Origin: Gammaproteobacteria bacterium | GTDB taxonomy: Bacteria; Pseudomonadota; Gammaproteobacteria; GRL18 | Length of the DNA stretch: 64,000 nt | Direction of reading: 5' to 3' | Assembly (NCBI GenBank): GCA_016744995.1 | Contig: JADGDG010000002.1 | Location: forward strand, 1-64,000 | In this document: positions 1 through 8,855 of the stretch, piece by piece | How the letters are laid out: each line of letters begins with the position of its first letter | Numbering within the stretch: the stretch's first letter is position 1 | Position numbers and translations under genes: made by a program | The notes under the pieces: generated by a model | Database searches by the model: none | What the model saw: the letters and a program-made list of their open reading frames with translations, nothing else | Told to the model about the DNA's origin: nothing

Positions 1-1
1 A

Positions 2-1420
2 TTAGATAGAGAAATCAATACTATAGGTTACATAAATTTTGATGAAGAAAAGCTATACCACCTGCATACACGAGTAGAAGGCTGGGTTGAAAAATTAGAG
101 GTTAAAGCAACAGGAGATGTTGTTAAAAAAGGCCAAAAATTATTTGAGCTTTATAGCCCGGCATTGGTAAACGCTCAGGAAGAGTATGTTACTGCATTAC
201 AAAGTCAGAACCGTCTACTAATCAGAGCCTCTAGAGATCGATTGCTTTCTCTTGGAATTACCTCAGATCAGATAAAACAACTGGCAAAAAGTAGAAAAAT
301 TAAGCAGCTAATCCCATATTTTGCTAAACATGATGGTTTTATTCAAGAAATGAAAATACTTGAAGGTATGTTTATAAAACCCTCTATGAATGTTCTGACC
401 ATAGGGCAAATTGATACCGTATGGGTCATTGCAGAAGTCTTCGAACGTCAAAGCGGCTGGGTTAAAGTTGGACAAACAGTTGATATGAGCGTTGAAGCCT
501 ACCCAGGAAAAAACTGGAAGGGAATAGTTGATTATATCTATCCAGTTCTGGAAAAAAACACCCGAACCTTAAGAGTCAGGATCCGCTTTAATAATCCAGA
601 TCAATTATTAAAACCCAATATGTTTTCACGATTAATTATTCATAGTCGTTTTACTCAGGAAGAATTATTTGTGAAACGCGAGGCTATTATTCGAAATGGT
701 CAGATGGAGAGGGTGGTTAAAGCATTGGGTGATGGCCGGTTTCAATCAGTAGCTGTGAAAACGGGTGAAGAAAGTGGTCATTACATTCAGATCATCAAAG
801 GTCTTAAAGAACACGATCAAATTGTAACTTCCGCACAATTTCTGATTGATTCTGAATCCAGTCTGACAGCCTCTTTTGAGCGTATGGAAGAGCCTGACGA
901 TATGCCAATGGCTGAAATGAGCAATGTTAATAAAAATAAAGTCTGGATTGATGGTCAGGTTATTGATGTGATGAGCGGACATAACATGCTGACAATACAA
1001 CATAAACCAGTGCCGGCATGGGGATGGCCTGATATGCTCATGGATTTTCCTGTAAAAAAATCCATTTCATTAAATGATTTAAATGAAAAACAAAAAATAC
1101 GTTTTTTAGTTGAAAAATATGATGATGGTTCAATAGAACTGATTGAAATCGAAGGCTTTACGGCAAGTAAAAAAGTACAAGATTTAAACCAGCAATGGAT
1201 AAAAGGAAAAGTTCTTAAAGTTATGCCGTCAAAACAAAAGCTGACACTTCTGCATGAGCCGGTAAAAATATGGGGCTGGCCTGAAATGGAGATGGATTTT
1301 CCAGTTATTGCATCGATGGATCTCAGCCCATTAAAAGTGGATACTCAATTTAATTTTCTGGTTGAAAAGCATAATGATGGCTCTATACAAATCTTAGAGA
1401 TAAATCGAGAGGGTTTGTAA
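2..1420 (+). CDS. cusB: CusB-type RND efflux periplasmic adaptor with two C-terminal CusF-like domains (5' partial)
   Basis: Membrane-fusion subunit of a copper/silver (HME-RND) efflux pump; it links the CusA pump to an outer-membrane channel and hands over metal. The reading frame is open from base 2, so the gene starts before the window; the first in-frame TTG at 164 is internal. The visible start carries the CusB hallmark around GWVEKLEV and LYSPALVNAQEEY. The adaptor barrel is followed by two tandem CusF-like domains, at about 930-1110 and 1195-1400, each with the His, Trp and two Met pattern of CusF (HKPVPAWGWPDMLMDFP and HEPVKIWGWPEMEMDFP). A single CusF domain fused to an adaptor is known from SilB-type proteins; two in tandem is less usual. 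The stop lies 2 bp before cusA, so the genes are co-transcribed and probably translationally linked. Metal specificity is inferred from family. Confidence 0.93.
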   Translation, partial: LDREINTIGYINFDEEKLYHLHTRVEGWVEKLEVKATGDVVKKGQKLFELYSPALVNAQEEYVTALQSQNRLLIRASRDRLLSLGITSDQIKQLAKSRKIKQLIPYFAKHDGFIQEMKILEGMFIKPSMNVLTIGQIDTVWVIAEVFERQSGWVKVGQTVDMSVEAYPGKNWKGIVDYIYPVLEKNTRTLRVRIRFNNPDQLLKPNMFSRLIIHSRFTQEELFVKREAIIRNGQMERVVKALGDGRFQSVAVKTGEESGHYIQIIKGLKEHDQIVTSAQFLIDSESSLTASFERMEEPDDMPMAEMSNVNKNKVWIDGQVIDVMSGHNMLTIQHKPVPAWGWPDMLMDFPVKKSISLNDLNEKQKIRFLVEKYDDGSIELIEIEGFTASKKVQDLNQQWIKGKVLKVMPSKQKLTLLHEPVKIWGWPEMEMDFPVIASMDLSPLKVDTQFNFLVEKHNDGSIQILEINREGL

Positions 1421-1422
1421 TA

Positions 1423-4400
1423 ATGATTGCCTCTATTATTCACTGGTCTATAAGAAATCGTTTCTTTGTCATCTTATCAAGCCTGATCATGTTTGGTTTG
1501 GGGATCTACTCCATCAAACAAACACCCATTGATGCTATTCCTGATCTATCCGATGTTCAGGTTATTGTTAAGACATCGTTTCCTGGTCAGGCACCACAAG
1601 TCGTTGAAGATCAGGTCACCTATCCACTGACAACAGCCATGCTGTCAGTTCCAAAGGCTGTTACTGTTCGCGGATATTCTTTTTTTGGTGATTCCTATGT
1701 TTATATTATATTTGAAGAGGGGACTGATCTGTATTGGGCTCGCTCAAGAGTTCTTGAGTACCTCAGTCAGGTTGCAGCCTCATTACCATCTACTGCAAAA
1801 CCTCAATTAGGACCCGATGCAACCGGAGTTGGCTGGGTCTATGGTTATGCCTTAGTTGATAAAACAGGAAAAACAGATATCAGTCAATTACGCAGTTTAC
1901 AAGACTGGTTTTTGAAATATGAATTACAAACTGTTCCGGGTGTTTCAGAAATAGCAACAATTGGAGGTATGGTCAAACAATATCAGATCATTGTTGATCC
2001 GGAAAAATTACGAGCCTATAACATCCCGTTAAGTTTAATAAAAACAGCCGTTAATCTAGGCAATCAGGAAGCAGGGGCTTCAGTCGTTGAAATGGGAGAG
2101 GCCGAATATATGGTTACTGCCACCGGATACCTGTCAAAAGTGGATGATATAAAAAAAATTCCACTGGGATTAAATACTAATGGCACACCCCTGCAACTAA
2201 AAGATGTGGCCGATATTATTACCGGCCCGCAAATGCGCCGTGGTATTGCTGAACTTAATGGCGAAGGTGAAGTCGTTGGTGCCTATGTCGTTATGAGATT
2301 TGGTGAAAATGCTCAAACAACCATTGAGCGGGTTAAAGCAAAACTTGAAGAGCTTAAAAAAGGCTTACCAGATGGCGTTGAAATCATTCCAACCTATGAT
2401 CGTTCTACTTTAATTAATAATGCAGTTGAAAATCTGTATGAAAAACTTCTTGAAGAATTTATCGTTGTTGTCCTTATCTGTGCCATCTTCTTATTTCATT
2501 TTCGCTCATCACTGGTTATCATTTTTAGTTTGCCCATTGGTATCCTTGGTGCCTTTGTTATAATGCATGCTCAGGGTCTCAATGCCAACATCATGTCGCT
2601 CGGTGGTATTGCCATTGCCATTGGTGCCATGGTTGATGGTGCAATTGTGATGGTGGAGAATGTTCATAAGCATATCGAGAAAACACCACTGACAGATAAA
2701 AACCGCTGGCAGATCATCGCCGATGCATCCGTTGAAGTAGGGCCGCCATTATTCTTTTCCCTGTTAATCATTACCATGAGTTTTTTACCTGTGTTCAGCC
2801 TCGAAGCTCAGGAAGGTAAGATGTTTGCACCACTTGCCTTTACAAAAACCTATGCAATGGCAATGGCTGCCGGTCTGTCCATCACCTTAGTCCCTGTTCT
2901 GATGGGCTATTTTGTGCGCGGAAAAATCCTTCCAGAACATAAAAACCCTGTCAATCGACTGGTGACCTGGATATATAAGCCCATTATTAAAATAGTTCTT
3001 GATGCACCTGAGACAATGATATTTCTGGCAATTATTACACTGGGTATTGGCTTTTGGCCGGCTACTCAAATTGGCAGTGAATTTATGCCGCCTCTTGATG
3101 AGGGTGATTTAATGTATATGCCAACCACTTATCCCGGCATTTCAATTGGTAAAGCCAGAGAGCTATTACAGCAGACAGACAAGCTGATAAAAACTTTACC
3201 TGAAGTAAAAACTGTCTTTGGAAAGATTGGCAGGGCAGAGACAGCAACTGATCCAGCACCCTTAACAATGATTGAGACTGTTATTCAGTTTAAGCCCAAA
3301 AGTGAGTGGAGAGAAGGGGTCACAGCTGAATCCTTACGCAAAGAACTGGATCAACTGGTGAAGTTCCCAGGTTTAACTAATGCATGGGTGATGCCCATTA
3401 AAACCCGTATTGATATGTTAGCCACAGGAATTAAAACCCCTGTGGGTATAAAAGTTGCCGGCCCCGATCTTAAAGAAATAGAAAAAATAGGCAAGCAGTT
3501 GGAATTAGTGCTTAAAAATATAAACGGTACTGCTTCTGTTTATTCAGAGCGTGTTGCTGGCGGGCGATATATTAAAGCCGATATTGATAGAGATAAAGCC
3601 GCTCGTTATGGCTTAAATATTGCCGATATTCAGCAAGTCATTATGACAGCAATTGGTGGTATGCGTATATCTCAATCCATTGAAGGCCTTGAACGTTACC
3701 CCATTAATGTACGCTATCCTCAAACCTATCGTGACTCAGTTGAAAAAATCAAATTATTACCCTTAGTGACAAAAAATAATCAACGCATTGCATTAGCAGA
3801 TGTTGCTGATATTCGTGTTGAAGATGGTCCACCGGCAATCAAAAGTGAAAATGCACGTCTAAATGGCTGGACTCTGGTTGATATTGAAGGCAGAGATCTG
3901 GGTTCATATGTTGCAGAAGCTCAAAGAGTCGTTTCAGAACAAGTTAAATTGCCCGCAGGATATTCAATTGCATGGTCAGGGCAATATGAATATATGGTTC
4001 GTGCTAAAGAACGCCTTTCAGTGGTGGTTCCATTAACACTGACAATTATTGTTTTGTTACTTTACATCAACTTCAGAAATATTATTGAAGTGCTTATTAT
4101 TATGGGCACATTGCCTTTTGCTCTTATTGGCGGTTTCTGGCTGATGTACCTCATGGAATTTGATATGTCAGTTGCTGTCGGAGTAGGCTTTATTGCCCTG
4201 GCTGGTGTCACAGTTGAGATTGGAGTCTTAATGCTGGTCTATCTCAACCAGTCCTATTACCGTATGTCCCATAAAGCACAAAGCAACAACCAATGTATCA
4301 CTGCGGAAGATGTTAAACAGGCGGTTATGGAAGGGGCAGGGCAAAGAGTACGACCTATTGTAATGACCGTAGCAGCAATTGTGGTTGGCCTGATACCCAT

Positions 4401-4572
4401 TATGTACAGTGATGGCACCGGATCTGAAGTAATGCAGCGTATTGCCGGGCCGATGATAGGCGGCATGCTCAGCTCTGTCGTGCTGACATTATTAGTCATA
4501 CCAGCTATTTATTATTTATGGAAATCAGTCACACTGAGCAAATGTCCTGATGATAAAAGCTCGCCAACTTAA
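1423..4572 (+). CDS. cusA: CusA-type heavy-metal RND efflux pump
   Basis: Inner-membrane proton-driven pump that exports monovalent copper or silver from the cytoplasm or periplasm through the CusB adaptor. At 1,049 residues it has normal family length. N-terminal TM1 is followed by the porter domain, then the TM2-6 block, a second porter half (about residues 560-860) and a second TM block ending near residue 1035. The TM4 motif VDGAIVMVEN has the Asp and Glu expected of the heavy-metal-efflux subclass. Several methionines lie in the TM and cleft regions, consistent with Met relay. The start ATG is 2 bp after the cusB stop. The last bases overlap the stop of the convergent glutaredoxin gene (shared TTAA). 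Copper/silver rather than Zn/Co substrate is inferred from the CusF fusions upstream. Confidence 0.95.
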   Translation: MIASIIHWSIRNRFFVILSSLIMFGLGIYSIKQTPIDAIPDLSDVQVIVKTSFPGQAPQVVEDQVTYPLTTAMLSVPKAVTVRGYSFFGDSYVYIIFEEGTDLYWARSRVLEYLSQVAASLPSTAKPQLGPDATGVGWVYGYALVDKTGKTDISQLRSLQDWFLKYELQTVPGVSEIATIGGMVKQYQIIVDPEKLRAYNIPLSLIKTAVNLGNQEAGASVVEMGEAEYMVTATGYLSKVDDIKKIPLGLNTNGTPLQLKDVADIITGPQMRRGIAELNGEGEVVGAYVVMRFGENAQTTIERVKAKLEELKKGLPDGVEIIPTYDRSTLINNAVENLYEKLLEEFIVVVLICAIFLFHFRSSLVIIFSLPIGILGAFVIMHAQGLNANIMSLGGIAIAIGAMVDGAIVMVENVHKHIEKTPLTDKNRWQIIADASVEVGPPLFFSLLIITMSFLPVFSLEAQEGKMFAPLAFTKTYAMAMAAGLSITLVPVLMGYFVRGKILPEHKNPVNRLVTWIYKPIIKIVLDAPETMIFLAIITLGIGFWPATQIGSEFMPPLDEGDLMYMPTTYPGISIGKARELLQQTDKLIKTLPEVKTVFGKIGRAETATDPAPLTMIETVIQFKPKSEWREGVTAESLRKELDQLVKFPGLTNAWVMPIKTRIDMLATGIKTPVGIKVAGPDLKEIEKIGKQLELVLKNINGTASVYSERVAGGRYIKADIDRDKAARYGLNIADIQQVIMTAIGGMRISQSIEGLERYPINVRYPQTYRDSVEKIKLLPLVTKNNQRIALADVADIRVEDGPPAIKSENARLNGWTLVDIEGRDLGSYVAEAQRVVSEQVKLPAGYSIAWSGQYEYMVRAKERLSVVVPLTLTIIVLLLYINFRNIIEVLIIMGTLPFALIGGFWLMYLMEFDMSVAVGVGFIALAGVTVEIGVLMLVYLNQSYYRMSHKAQSNNQCITAEDVKQAVMEGAGQRVRPIVMTVAAIVVGLIPIMYSDGTGSEVMQRIAGPMIGGMLSSVVLTLLVIPAIYYLWKSVTLSKCPDDKSSPT

Positions 4573-4961
4573 GATTGTTCGCTATGCTCACCAAAACGTT
4601 TATCCAGATAAGAAATTATATCATCTGATTCATACATCCAGCTCACCTCATCATTTGACTTGATGCGAAGACAAGGCACTTTAATCTGACCACCACCAGC
4701 CAATAACTCCGCACGTGCAGGCTCATTTCGTGCTTCATATGTTGGTATTTTTAAGTCAAGCCTTTTTATTGCCCGACGAGTTTTAAGACAAAATGGACAG
4801 GTATAAAACTCATATAAAGCCAATGATTGAGTTTCAATATCAACTGACTCCTGGGCTTCAGGTGAACGTTTAATTCTTTTAGGCGGGATAAAAAAACTAA
4901 CTAAAACAAACAAATAGCCCAGACCATTACGTAAAGATTTTAAAAGCATATTAATTCTCAT
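4569..4961 (-). CDS. Glutaredoxin-like protein with N-terminal membrane segment
   Basis: A 130-residue thioredoxin-fold protein. Residues about 11-25 are hydrophobic and may anchor the protein. The glutaredoxin/GST-N fold starts near residue 48 with the redox motif CPFC (Cys55, Cys58), followed by the cis-Pro region (IKVPCL) and a terminal ESDDIISYLDKRF helix typical of membrane-associated GST-N/glutaredoxin proteins. It probably reduces disulfides or mixed glutathione disulfides; the substrate is unknown. It converges on cusA with overlapping stop codons and faces a non-coding gap on its upstream side, so it is likely monocistronic. It may help metal or thiol stress tolerance beside the copper pump, but adjacency is the only evidence. 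Confidence 0.85.
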   Translation of the reverse strand: MRINMLLKSLRNGLGYLFVLVSFFIPPKRIKRSPEAQESVDIETQSLALYEFYTCPFCLKTRRAIKRLDLKIPTYEARNEPARAELLAGGGQIKVPCLRIKSNDEVSWMYESDDIISYLDKRFGEHSEQS

Positions 4962-5086
4962 AGAAAAAAGGTATGAGACTTTACCATAAAATAAATAAGG
5001 GTGACAGTATTACTTTATGATAAGTTGATGATTAAGCAATCTAAGCATGATGAGACAATTTGTCATCATGTTGAAAATAAACAGCA

Positions 5087-5409
5087 TTGGAGGCTGCAAG
5101 GTTGGTTTTGGATGGCTTGATTCAAAATACTTTGATTAATAACGCTAATAAGGTTCCTTTTCCAGGGAATTTACCTGTTGTGGGCAATCTCTTTAAATGC
5201 TCAAAAGTGGAAACCATAAAATCGAATCTCATAGTCTTTATTCGGCCTGCGATATTAACCCGTTCAGTCCTGATGAATTAAATGGCACAAAGTAAATATG
5301 CGTTTATACAACAGAAACAAAAGCAATTACGGTATTGCCAGATTTATCTGACAAGAAATTAATTCAAGAAAATATTCAATATCTAAATCCTTTCCTTGAG
5401 TTGCAATAA
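5087..5409 (+). pseudogene. Remnant of a type II/IV secretion secretin (GspD/PilQ-like) C-terminus
   Basis: The translation from 5087 contains the conserved end of a secretin pore: GLIQ, then VPFPGNLPVVGNLFK and LIVFIRPAIL, which correspond to the family's VPxLGDIPxLGxLF and L(M/L)(V/I)FIRPxI motifs. An in-frame stop at 5279-5281 interrupts it. The same frame then continues with SKYAFIQQKQKQL, like the GKYxxIRxxQ tail of GspD. A shift of frame near 5330 then allows a further open stretch that ends at 5409. The rest of the roughly 600-residue secretin and its partner genes are absent from the window. This is therefore a decayed fragment left at the edge of the cassette array, not a functional gene. 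Confidence 0.75.
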
Positions 5410-5426
5410 ACTATATTTGACCATCC

Positions 5427-5569
5427 TTAGTAAAACTGGTGAAACTTCAATTCTTGTTTTATACTGAACTCAATTTTCTTTTTCAATAAAATCAATAGCT
5501 TTAGAGACTACTTAAAAAACAAACTCTGAATCTTGTTTTTCTATTATTCAAGAACCGATCTAATTAACT
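5427..5569 (+). repeat. Imperfect direct repeat R1 at the left edge of the cassette array
   Basis: This stretch resembles 10577-10723 on the same strand. The best-conserved parts are TTAGTAAAACTGGT at the start and AATAAAATCAAT followed by GCTTTAGAG in the middle. Both copies end immediately before a G^TTRRRY-type crossover box (GTTGGAC at 5570, GTTAGGT at 10724). It could be a diverged attI/attC half or a leader duplicated with a cassette. No coding potential was seen. Confidence 0.6.
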
Positions 5570-5570
5570 G

Positions 5571-6108
5571 TTGGACTTACAAGTAATCATGAGTGATGAA
5601 GTCGATAAAACTTTAGTTTTACAAAGAATCAGAAATCGTATAATTGAACATCTTGAACTATCTTCATCTTATGAAGAACAAGAAAACTATGAAATCTCAG
5701 AGGTAATTAACGGCTGGGAAGATTGGGTTATAGATTCCTGGGAAAAAGATTATGTGGAGCCAGTTTTTTCAATTGAAGAACAAAAATCACTAAAAAAATT
5801 TGATAAAGTTTGGAACAATACAGCAGGTTCAACTCCTGATCCGCTCCCACAAATGGATGAGTTGTTCAAACTCAAAGAATGGCAAACTTTAGTTTTGAAT
5901 GCTAAAAATGCTCTTGCTGTTTTCTCAAAGCGTGGTAAATTTAGTGAAGATGTTATACAGTTTTAATTTTCATTATTTAACGAAGGTCCAACAAGAATTT
6001 GCAATGGATCACAGGGACGTAGCGATTTTTAAAAATAAACCGAGTGGGTTTCAAGGAAGTACTGTTTTACAAAATCTTTCCTAGTCCCTGTGTCCATTGA
6101 AATTAGCG
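5571..6108 (+). mobile_element. Integron gene cassette 1
   Basis: The cassette runs from the crossover point in GTTGGAC (5570-5576) to the G of GTTCTGT at 6108. Its attC begins with GTCCAAC (5986-5992), the exact reverse complement of G plus the cassette's own first six bases. This is the relation expected when the excised circle folds its attC. It carries one 125-residue ORF. No cassette promoter was recognised. Confidence 0.8.
5589..5966 (+). CDS. Cassette-borne hypothetical protein, 125 aa
   Basis: Cargo of the first cassette. I do not recognise the family. The protein is acidic and mostly helical in appearance, with a Trp-rich central part (NGWEDWVIDSWEKDY) and no signal peptide or membrane segment, so it is probably cytoplasmic. 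The ATG at 5589 is chosen. A TTG at 5571 in the same frame lies inside the recombination box and is unlikely to be the start. The gene begins 18 bp after the crossover point and ends 20 bp before the attC R'' box, the compact layout typical of cassette genes. Function unknown. Confidence 0.7.
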   Translation: MSDEVDKTLVLQRIRNRIIEHLELSSSYEEQENYEISEVINGWEDWVIDSWEKDYVEPVFSIEEQKSLKKFDKVWNNTAGSTPDPLPQMDELFKLKEWQTLVLNAKNALAVFSKRGKFSEDVIQF

Positions 6109-6114
6109 TTCTGT
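5986..6114 (+). other. attC recombination site of cassette 1
   Basis: R'' box GTCCAAC at 5986 and R' position GTTCTGT at 6108-6114. Between them the arms CAATGGATCACAGGGAC (from 6002) and GTCCCTGTGTCCATTG (from 6083) are complementary except for one unpaired base, the extrahelical-base pattern that sets strand choice in attC folding. A loop of about 65 bases separates the arms. It shares the TAGCGATTTTTAAA segment and overall length with the sites at 6840, 9186 and 9860. Confidence 0.8.
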
Positions 6115-6130
6115 TTAAAAAGTGTCAAAC

Positions 6131-6826
6131 ATGAATAAAATAGCAAAAAAATTTAGCGAGCAAATAAAAAGAAAAGCCATAATTTTTGATATTGGTGGTT
6201 TTAGACCTCCTGAAGATCCACTTCACTCATGGTTTGGTAAAGTTTCATTTTGCGTTCAAGATGAAGAGTGGCCACTTCAAAATGGTGACCCTATGCATGC
6301 TCTGGCTCAAATCAATATCTGTCAATTACCTTTCAGAACTCCTGGTCTTGAAGATATTGACTTTATAGCAATTTTTGTTGGTCCACATGAGCTTCCCATA
6401 GATGCTCCAAATGGACAAAACTGGGTTATAAGAGTATATAAAGATATATCAAAACTAGTATCTCTCAAGCAGGTAAATACTAGTAGCTATATCAAGTCAT
6501 TTCCAATGAACTATAGAGTTATTGATGACGACTATCCCTGCTGGGAAGATGTTGCCTTTAGCTGCCCTGAAGAAATTTCTGATGACTATTATGATTTGTT
6601 TGATAATAGTCATGGGTTTAAACTTGGTGGTTGGCCATCACTTATCCAATCTGAAATATATTGGGCACCTTGGAACAAACATGAAACAGAACCAAAGTAT
6701 GTTTTTCAGATAGATACGACTGAAAAAGGTAACTGGATGTGGGGAGATAATGGCATTGGTTACTTTGGTAGAGGTACTGCAAAAAAGAAAAAAGAAGAGT
6801 GGGCACTAGAATGGCAGTGCTATTAA
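6131..6826 (+). CDS. DUF1963 (YwqG-like) family protein
   Basis: A 231-residue cytoplasmic protein. The C-terminal half has the DUF1963 pattern: HGFKLGGWPSLIQSEI, then a hydrophobic-acidic strand VFQIDT, then WMWGDNGIGYFG and a closing EWALEWQCY. The family is frequent in polymorphic-toxin immunity and cassette contexts, but its biochemical role is not established. The ATG at 6131 is preferred; a GTG at 6122 would add three residues. It begins 22 bp after the cassette crossover point and ends 13 bp before its attC, so expression must come from upstream or read-through. The function proposed for this copy, an accessory or immunity protein, is inference only. Confidence 0.75.
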   Translation: MNKIAKKFSEQIKRKAIIFDIGGFRPPEDPLHSWFGKVSFCVQDEEWPLQNGDPMHALAQINICQLPFRTPGLEDIDFIAIFVGPHELPIDAPNGQNWVIRVYKDISKLVSLKQVNTSSYIKSFPMNYRVIDDDYPCWEDVAFSCPEEISDDYYDLFDNSHGFKLGGWPSLIQSEIYWAPWNKHETEPKYVFQIDTTEKGNWMWGDNGIGYFGRGTAKKKKEEWALEWQCY

Positions 6827-6895
6827 ATATAGCAACAGCACAGAACAAGATTATGGAGCGGATCACTGGGTCTTAGCAATTTTTAAATAAAATTA

Positions 6896-7926
6896 CTTGA
6901 TTACCCATAAAGCTCCGCCATCTTCAGTAGCTTTCCATTCATTGGTGGCGTTTTAATCGCCACGCATAAAAACCTTGGCATCATGTCTTTTAAGTTAAAG
7001 CGTCTATTAAACCGATAACAAAATTCTGCAAGATACCGAGGCAAATGTTTTGAGTTAATGGAGTGATAGCTACCCTTCATAGAGTTTTTGATATTACCTA
7101 TCATAGTGTTAACCCAGATAAACTCAATTTTATCAACACTGGTTGCACCACCACCTGTGACTAATGGAATATGCTTACAGTCAGCTTCTTTAACCGCAGG
7201 AAAGCAATTTAAGCCATCCGAGTAAACAGTACTTCCAGGTGTTAAGTGAGCCTGTGCCCACCGTTTTATTTCACTGGACTTAAACCCTTTGAGCACATTT
7301 AAGTTCATTGCAATCGGGTGTCCATCTTCATTAGTAGAAACGGCTGCAATGAAAGGTGTTTTATTTTCTGAACCACGACCTCTGGAACCACCTCGGTGCT
7401 CACCACCCCAGTAGGCATCATCAATTTGAATGATACCAGATAAAGGTTTACTGTCATCACGCTCTTTCATAACCTGCATGATCTTTTGTTTCATACTCCA
7501 GGCTGTGTTATAGCTTACCTTAAGCTGTCTCTTTAATTCTAATGCTGAAACAGCTGTCTTCAATTGAGTCATAAGATGAATCGCTAAAAACCACTTAGAT
7601 AAAGGCAGTTTTGTACTATCAAATATTGTCCCACAGGTTGCTGATGTCTGATGGTGACAATGGTGGCACTGATAAAGATGACGCTTTTCTAAAGTGCAAT
7701 AGGTTTTGTTGCCACACTCTGGGCAAACAAATCCATCCGGAAATTTCCATTTAAATAAGGCTTGTCGGCACTGTTCGTCAGTGCCATAATCATTAAAAAG
7801 CTCAAATAAACTGTAGCCTTCCTGGAACTGAATTTTATTTTTTGCCATCATTGTACTCCCCGCATAATCTATACTTTAATTATAGTACAATTATCAAAAT
7901 ATAGCGGAGGTTTGTGGGTAATCAAG
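6896..7926 (-). mobile_element. IS1595-family insertion sequence, 1,031 bp, complete
   Basis: Terminal inverted repeats of 26 bp (6896-6921 and 7901-7926) match at 23 positions and start CTTGATTACCCA on both ends. The element is flanked by exact 8-bp direct copies TAAAATTA (6888-6895 and 7927-7934), the target duplication length of the IS1595 family. It has one intact transposase gene whose stop codon lies inside the left repeat. The perfect target copies suggest a recent insertion. It splits the loop of attC2 rather than a gene. Confidence 0.92.
6901..7851 (-). CDS. IS1595-family (ISXO2-like) transposase
   Basis: DDE transposase of 316 residues, close to normal family length. The N-terminal zinc ribbon has CPEC (about residues 43-46) and CHHC (about 64-67). 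It is followed by a helical DNA-binding part and the ISXO2-like catalytic domain: IQIDDAYWGG holds the first Asp, VYSDGLNCF the second, and the WVNTMIGNIK segment the family's last catalytic position. No frameshift or internal stop is present, so the protein should be active. The stop codon overlaps the terminal inverted repeat, leaving no spare DNA on that side of the element. Confidence 0.93.
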   Translation of the reverse strand: MMAKNKIQFQEGYSLFELFNDYGTDEQCRQALFKWKFPDGFVCPECGNKTYCTLEKRHLYQCHHCHHQTSATCGTIFDSTKLPLSKWFLAIHLMTQLKTAVSALELKRQLKVSYNTAWSMKQKIMQVMKERDDSKPLSGIIQIDDAYWGGEHRGGSRGRGSENKTPFIAAVSTNEDGHPIAMNLNVLKGFKSSEIKRWAQAHLTPGSTVYSDGLNCFPAVKEADCKHIPLVTGGGATSVDKIEFIWVNTMIGNIKNSMKGSYHSINSKHLPRYLAEFCYRFNRRFNLKDMMPRFLCVAIKTPPMNGKLLKMAELYG

Positions 7927-8037
7927 TAAAATTATGAGTGTGTTGAAAGGGTATCATTTTTAATATTCTCTTTCCCTGGCCCAGTGCCCGCACATAATTA
8001 CGTTGCCTAAAAATTACACTCTACAATGTGGACAACC

Positions 8038-8844
8038 ATGGATGTAAATCAATTTAAGAAAAATATAGAAACAACATTTGATGATGTTTCAAACAAATAT
8101 GATGAAAACAAGTTCTTTGCTCTTTCGGCAAGTAGAATGGCTGGATTAGTCCCATTTATGGAAAATATGAAAGTTCTTGATGTTTCTACTGGAACAGGAA
8201 CTATAGCTATTGAGGTGGCTAAAAAGTATCGACATGCAAAAGTAGAGGGGATTGATTTATCGTCAGGGATGCTAAAGCAAGCAAAAAATAAGGCTCAAAG
8301 TGAAAGACTAGATAACATCGTATTTAAGCAATGTGACGTAGATAATATGTCCTATAGTGATGAGGTATTTGATATTGTTACTTGCGGCTATGCACTATTC
8401 TTTTACCCAGATATGGAAGCATCATATCAGGCAATATGCAAAACAATAAAACCTGGTGGAATGTTTGTCTTTTCTTCGTTTACAGAAGAAGCTTTCAGCC
8501 CATATGCAGAGGTCTTCTTACAAAGACTAGAGAAGGATTATAAAATTGAGGCCCCATCACGAATCAGGGAAAGACTCAAGACAAAGCAGCAAATAGAAGA
8601 ATTGGCAGCAGTAAGCAATCATAAAAGCGTCAACGTAGAGCACCATACTATTCGTTATCCCATCACTATAAATGAATGGTGGTCATTACTTAACAATGCA
8701 GGCTACAAATCACTCCTTAATCAATTGAGCCATGAACAACTAATACAGTTCAAACAAGAGCACCTAGCTGAAATTGAAGTGAGTTCTGAGGATGGTGTTT
8801 TAGTTCTTAATACAGATACATTGTTCGGACTAGTGCATGTGTAG
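8038..8844 (+). CDS. Class I SAM-dependent methyltransferase (cassette cargo)
   Basis: A methyltransferase of 268 residues of the UbiE/Methyltransf_11 type. Motif I is VLDVSTGTGTIA (about residue 44), followed by GIDLSSGMLKQA for the second strand and the DIVTCGYALFFYPD and KPGGMFVFSSFTEEAF segments of motifs II and III. The substrate is not apparent. The ATG at 8038 is preferred because GTGGA stands 5-9 bases ahead; an ATG at 8026 is also in frame. It opens the cassette that begins after the crossover at 8002. The attC after it is only a left half, so it is now joined to the following small gene. Confidence 0.85.
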   Translation: MDVNQFKKNIETTFDDVSNKYDENKFFALSASRMAGLVPFMENMKVLDVSTGTGTIAIEVAKKYRHAKVEGIDLSSGMLKQAKNKAQSERLDNIVFKQCDVDNMSYSDEVFDIVTCGYALFFYPDMEASYQAICKTIKPGGMFVFSSFTEEAFSPYAEVFLQRLEKDYKIEAPSRIRERLKTKQQIEELAAVSNHKSVNVEHHTIRYPITINEWWSLLNNAGYKSLLNQLSHEQLIQFKQEHLAEIEVSSEDGVLVLNTDTLFGLVHV

Positions 8845-8855
8845 GACGCACATAA

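Larger units (their letters stand above)
6109..8002 (+). mobile_element. Integron gene cassette 2, interrupted by an IS in its attC
   Basis: Starts with TTCTGT after the G at 6108. Its attC R'' box ACAGAAC (6840-6846) is the exact reverse complement of G+TTCTGT, confirming the cassette limits. It ends at the G of GTTGCCT (8002-8008). Without the 1,039 bp contributed by the IS and one target copy, the cassette would be about 855 bp. Cargo is one DUF1963-like gene. Confidence 0.78.
6840..8008 (+). other. attC site of cassette 2, split by an IS1595-family element
   Basis: Left half 6840-6895 has R'' ACAGAAC and the arm GCGGATCACTGGGTC. Right half 7927-8008 has the matching arm GGCCCAGTGCCCGC (from 7978) and R' GTTGCCT at 8002. 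Removing the insertion and one target copy leaves about 130 bp, the length of the other intact sites. The loop half carries the ATGAGTGTGTTGAAAGG-like segment also seen at 9913-9930. Confidence 0.78.
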
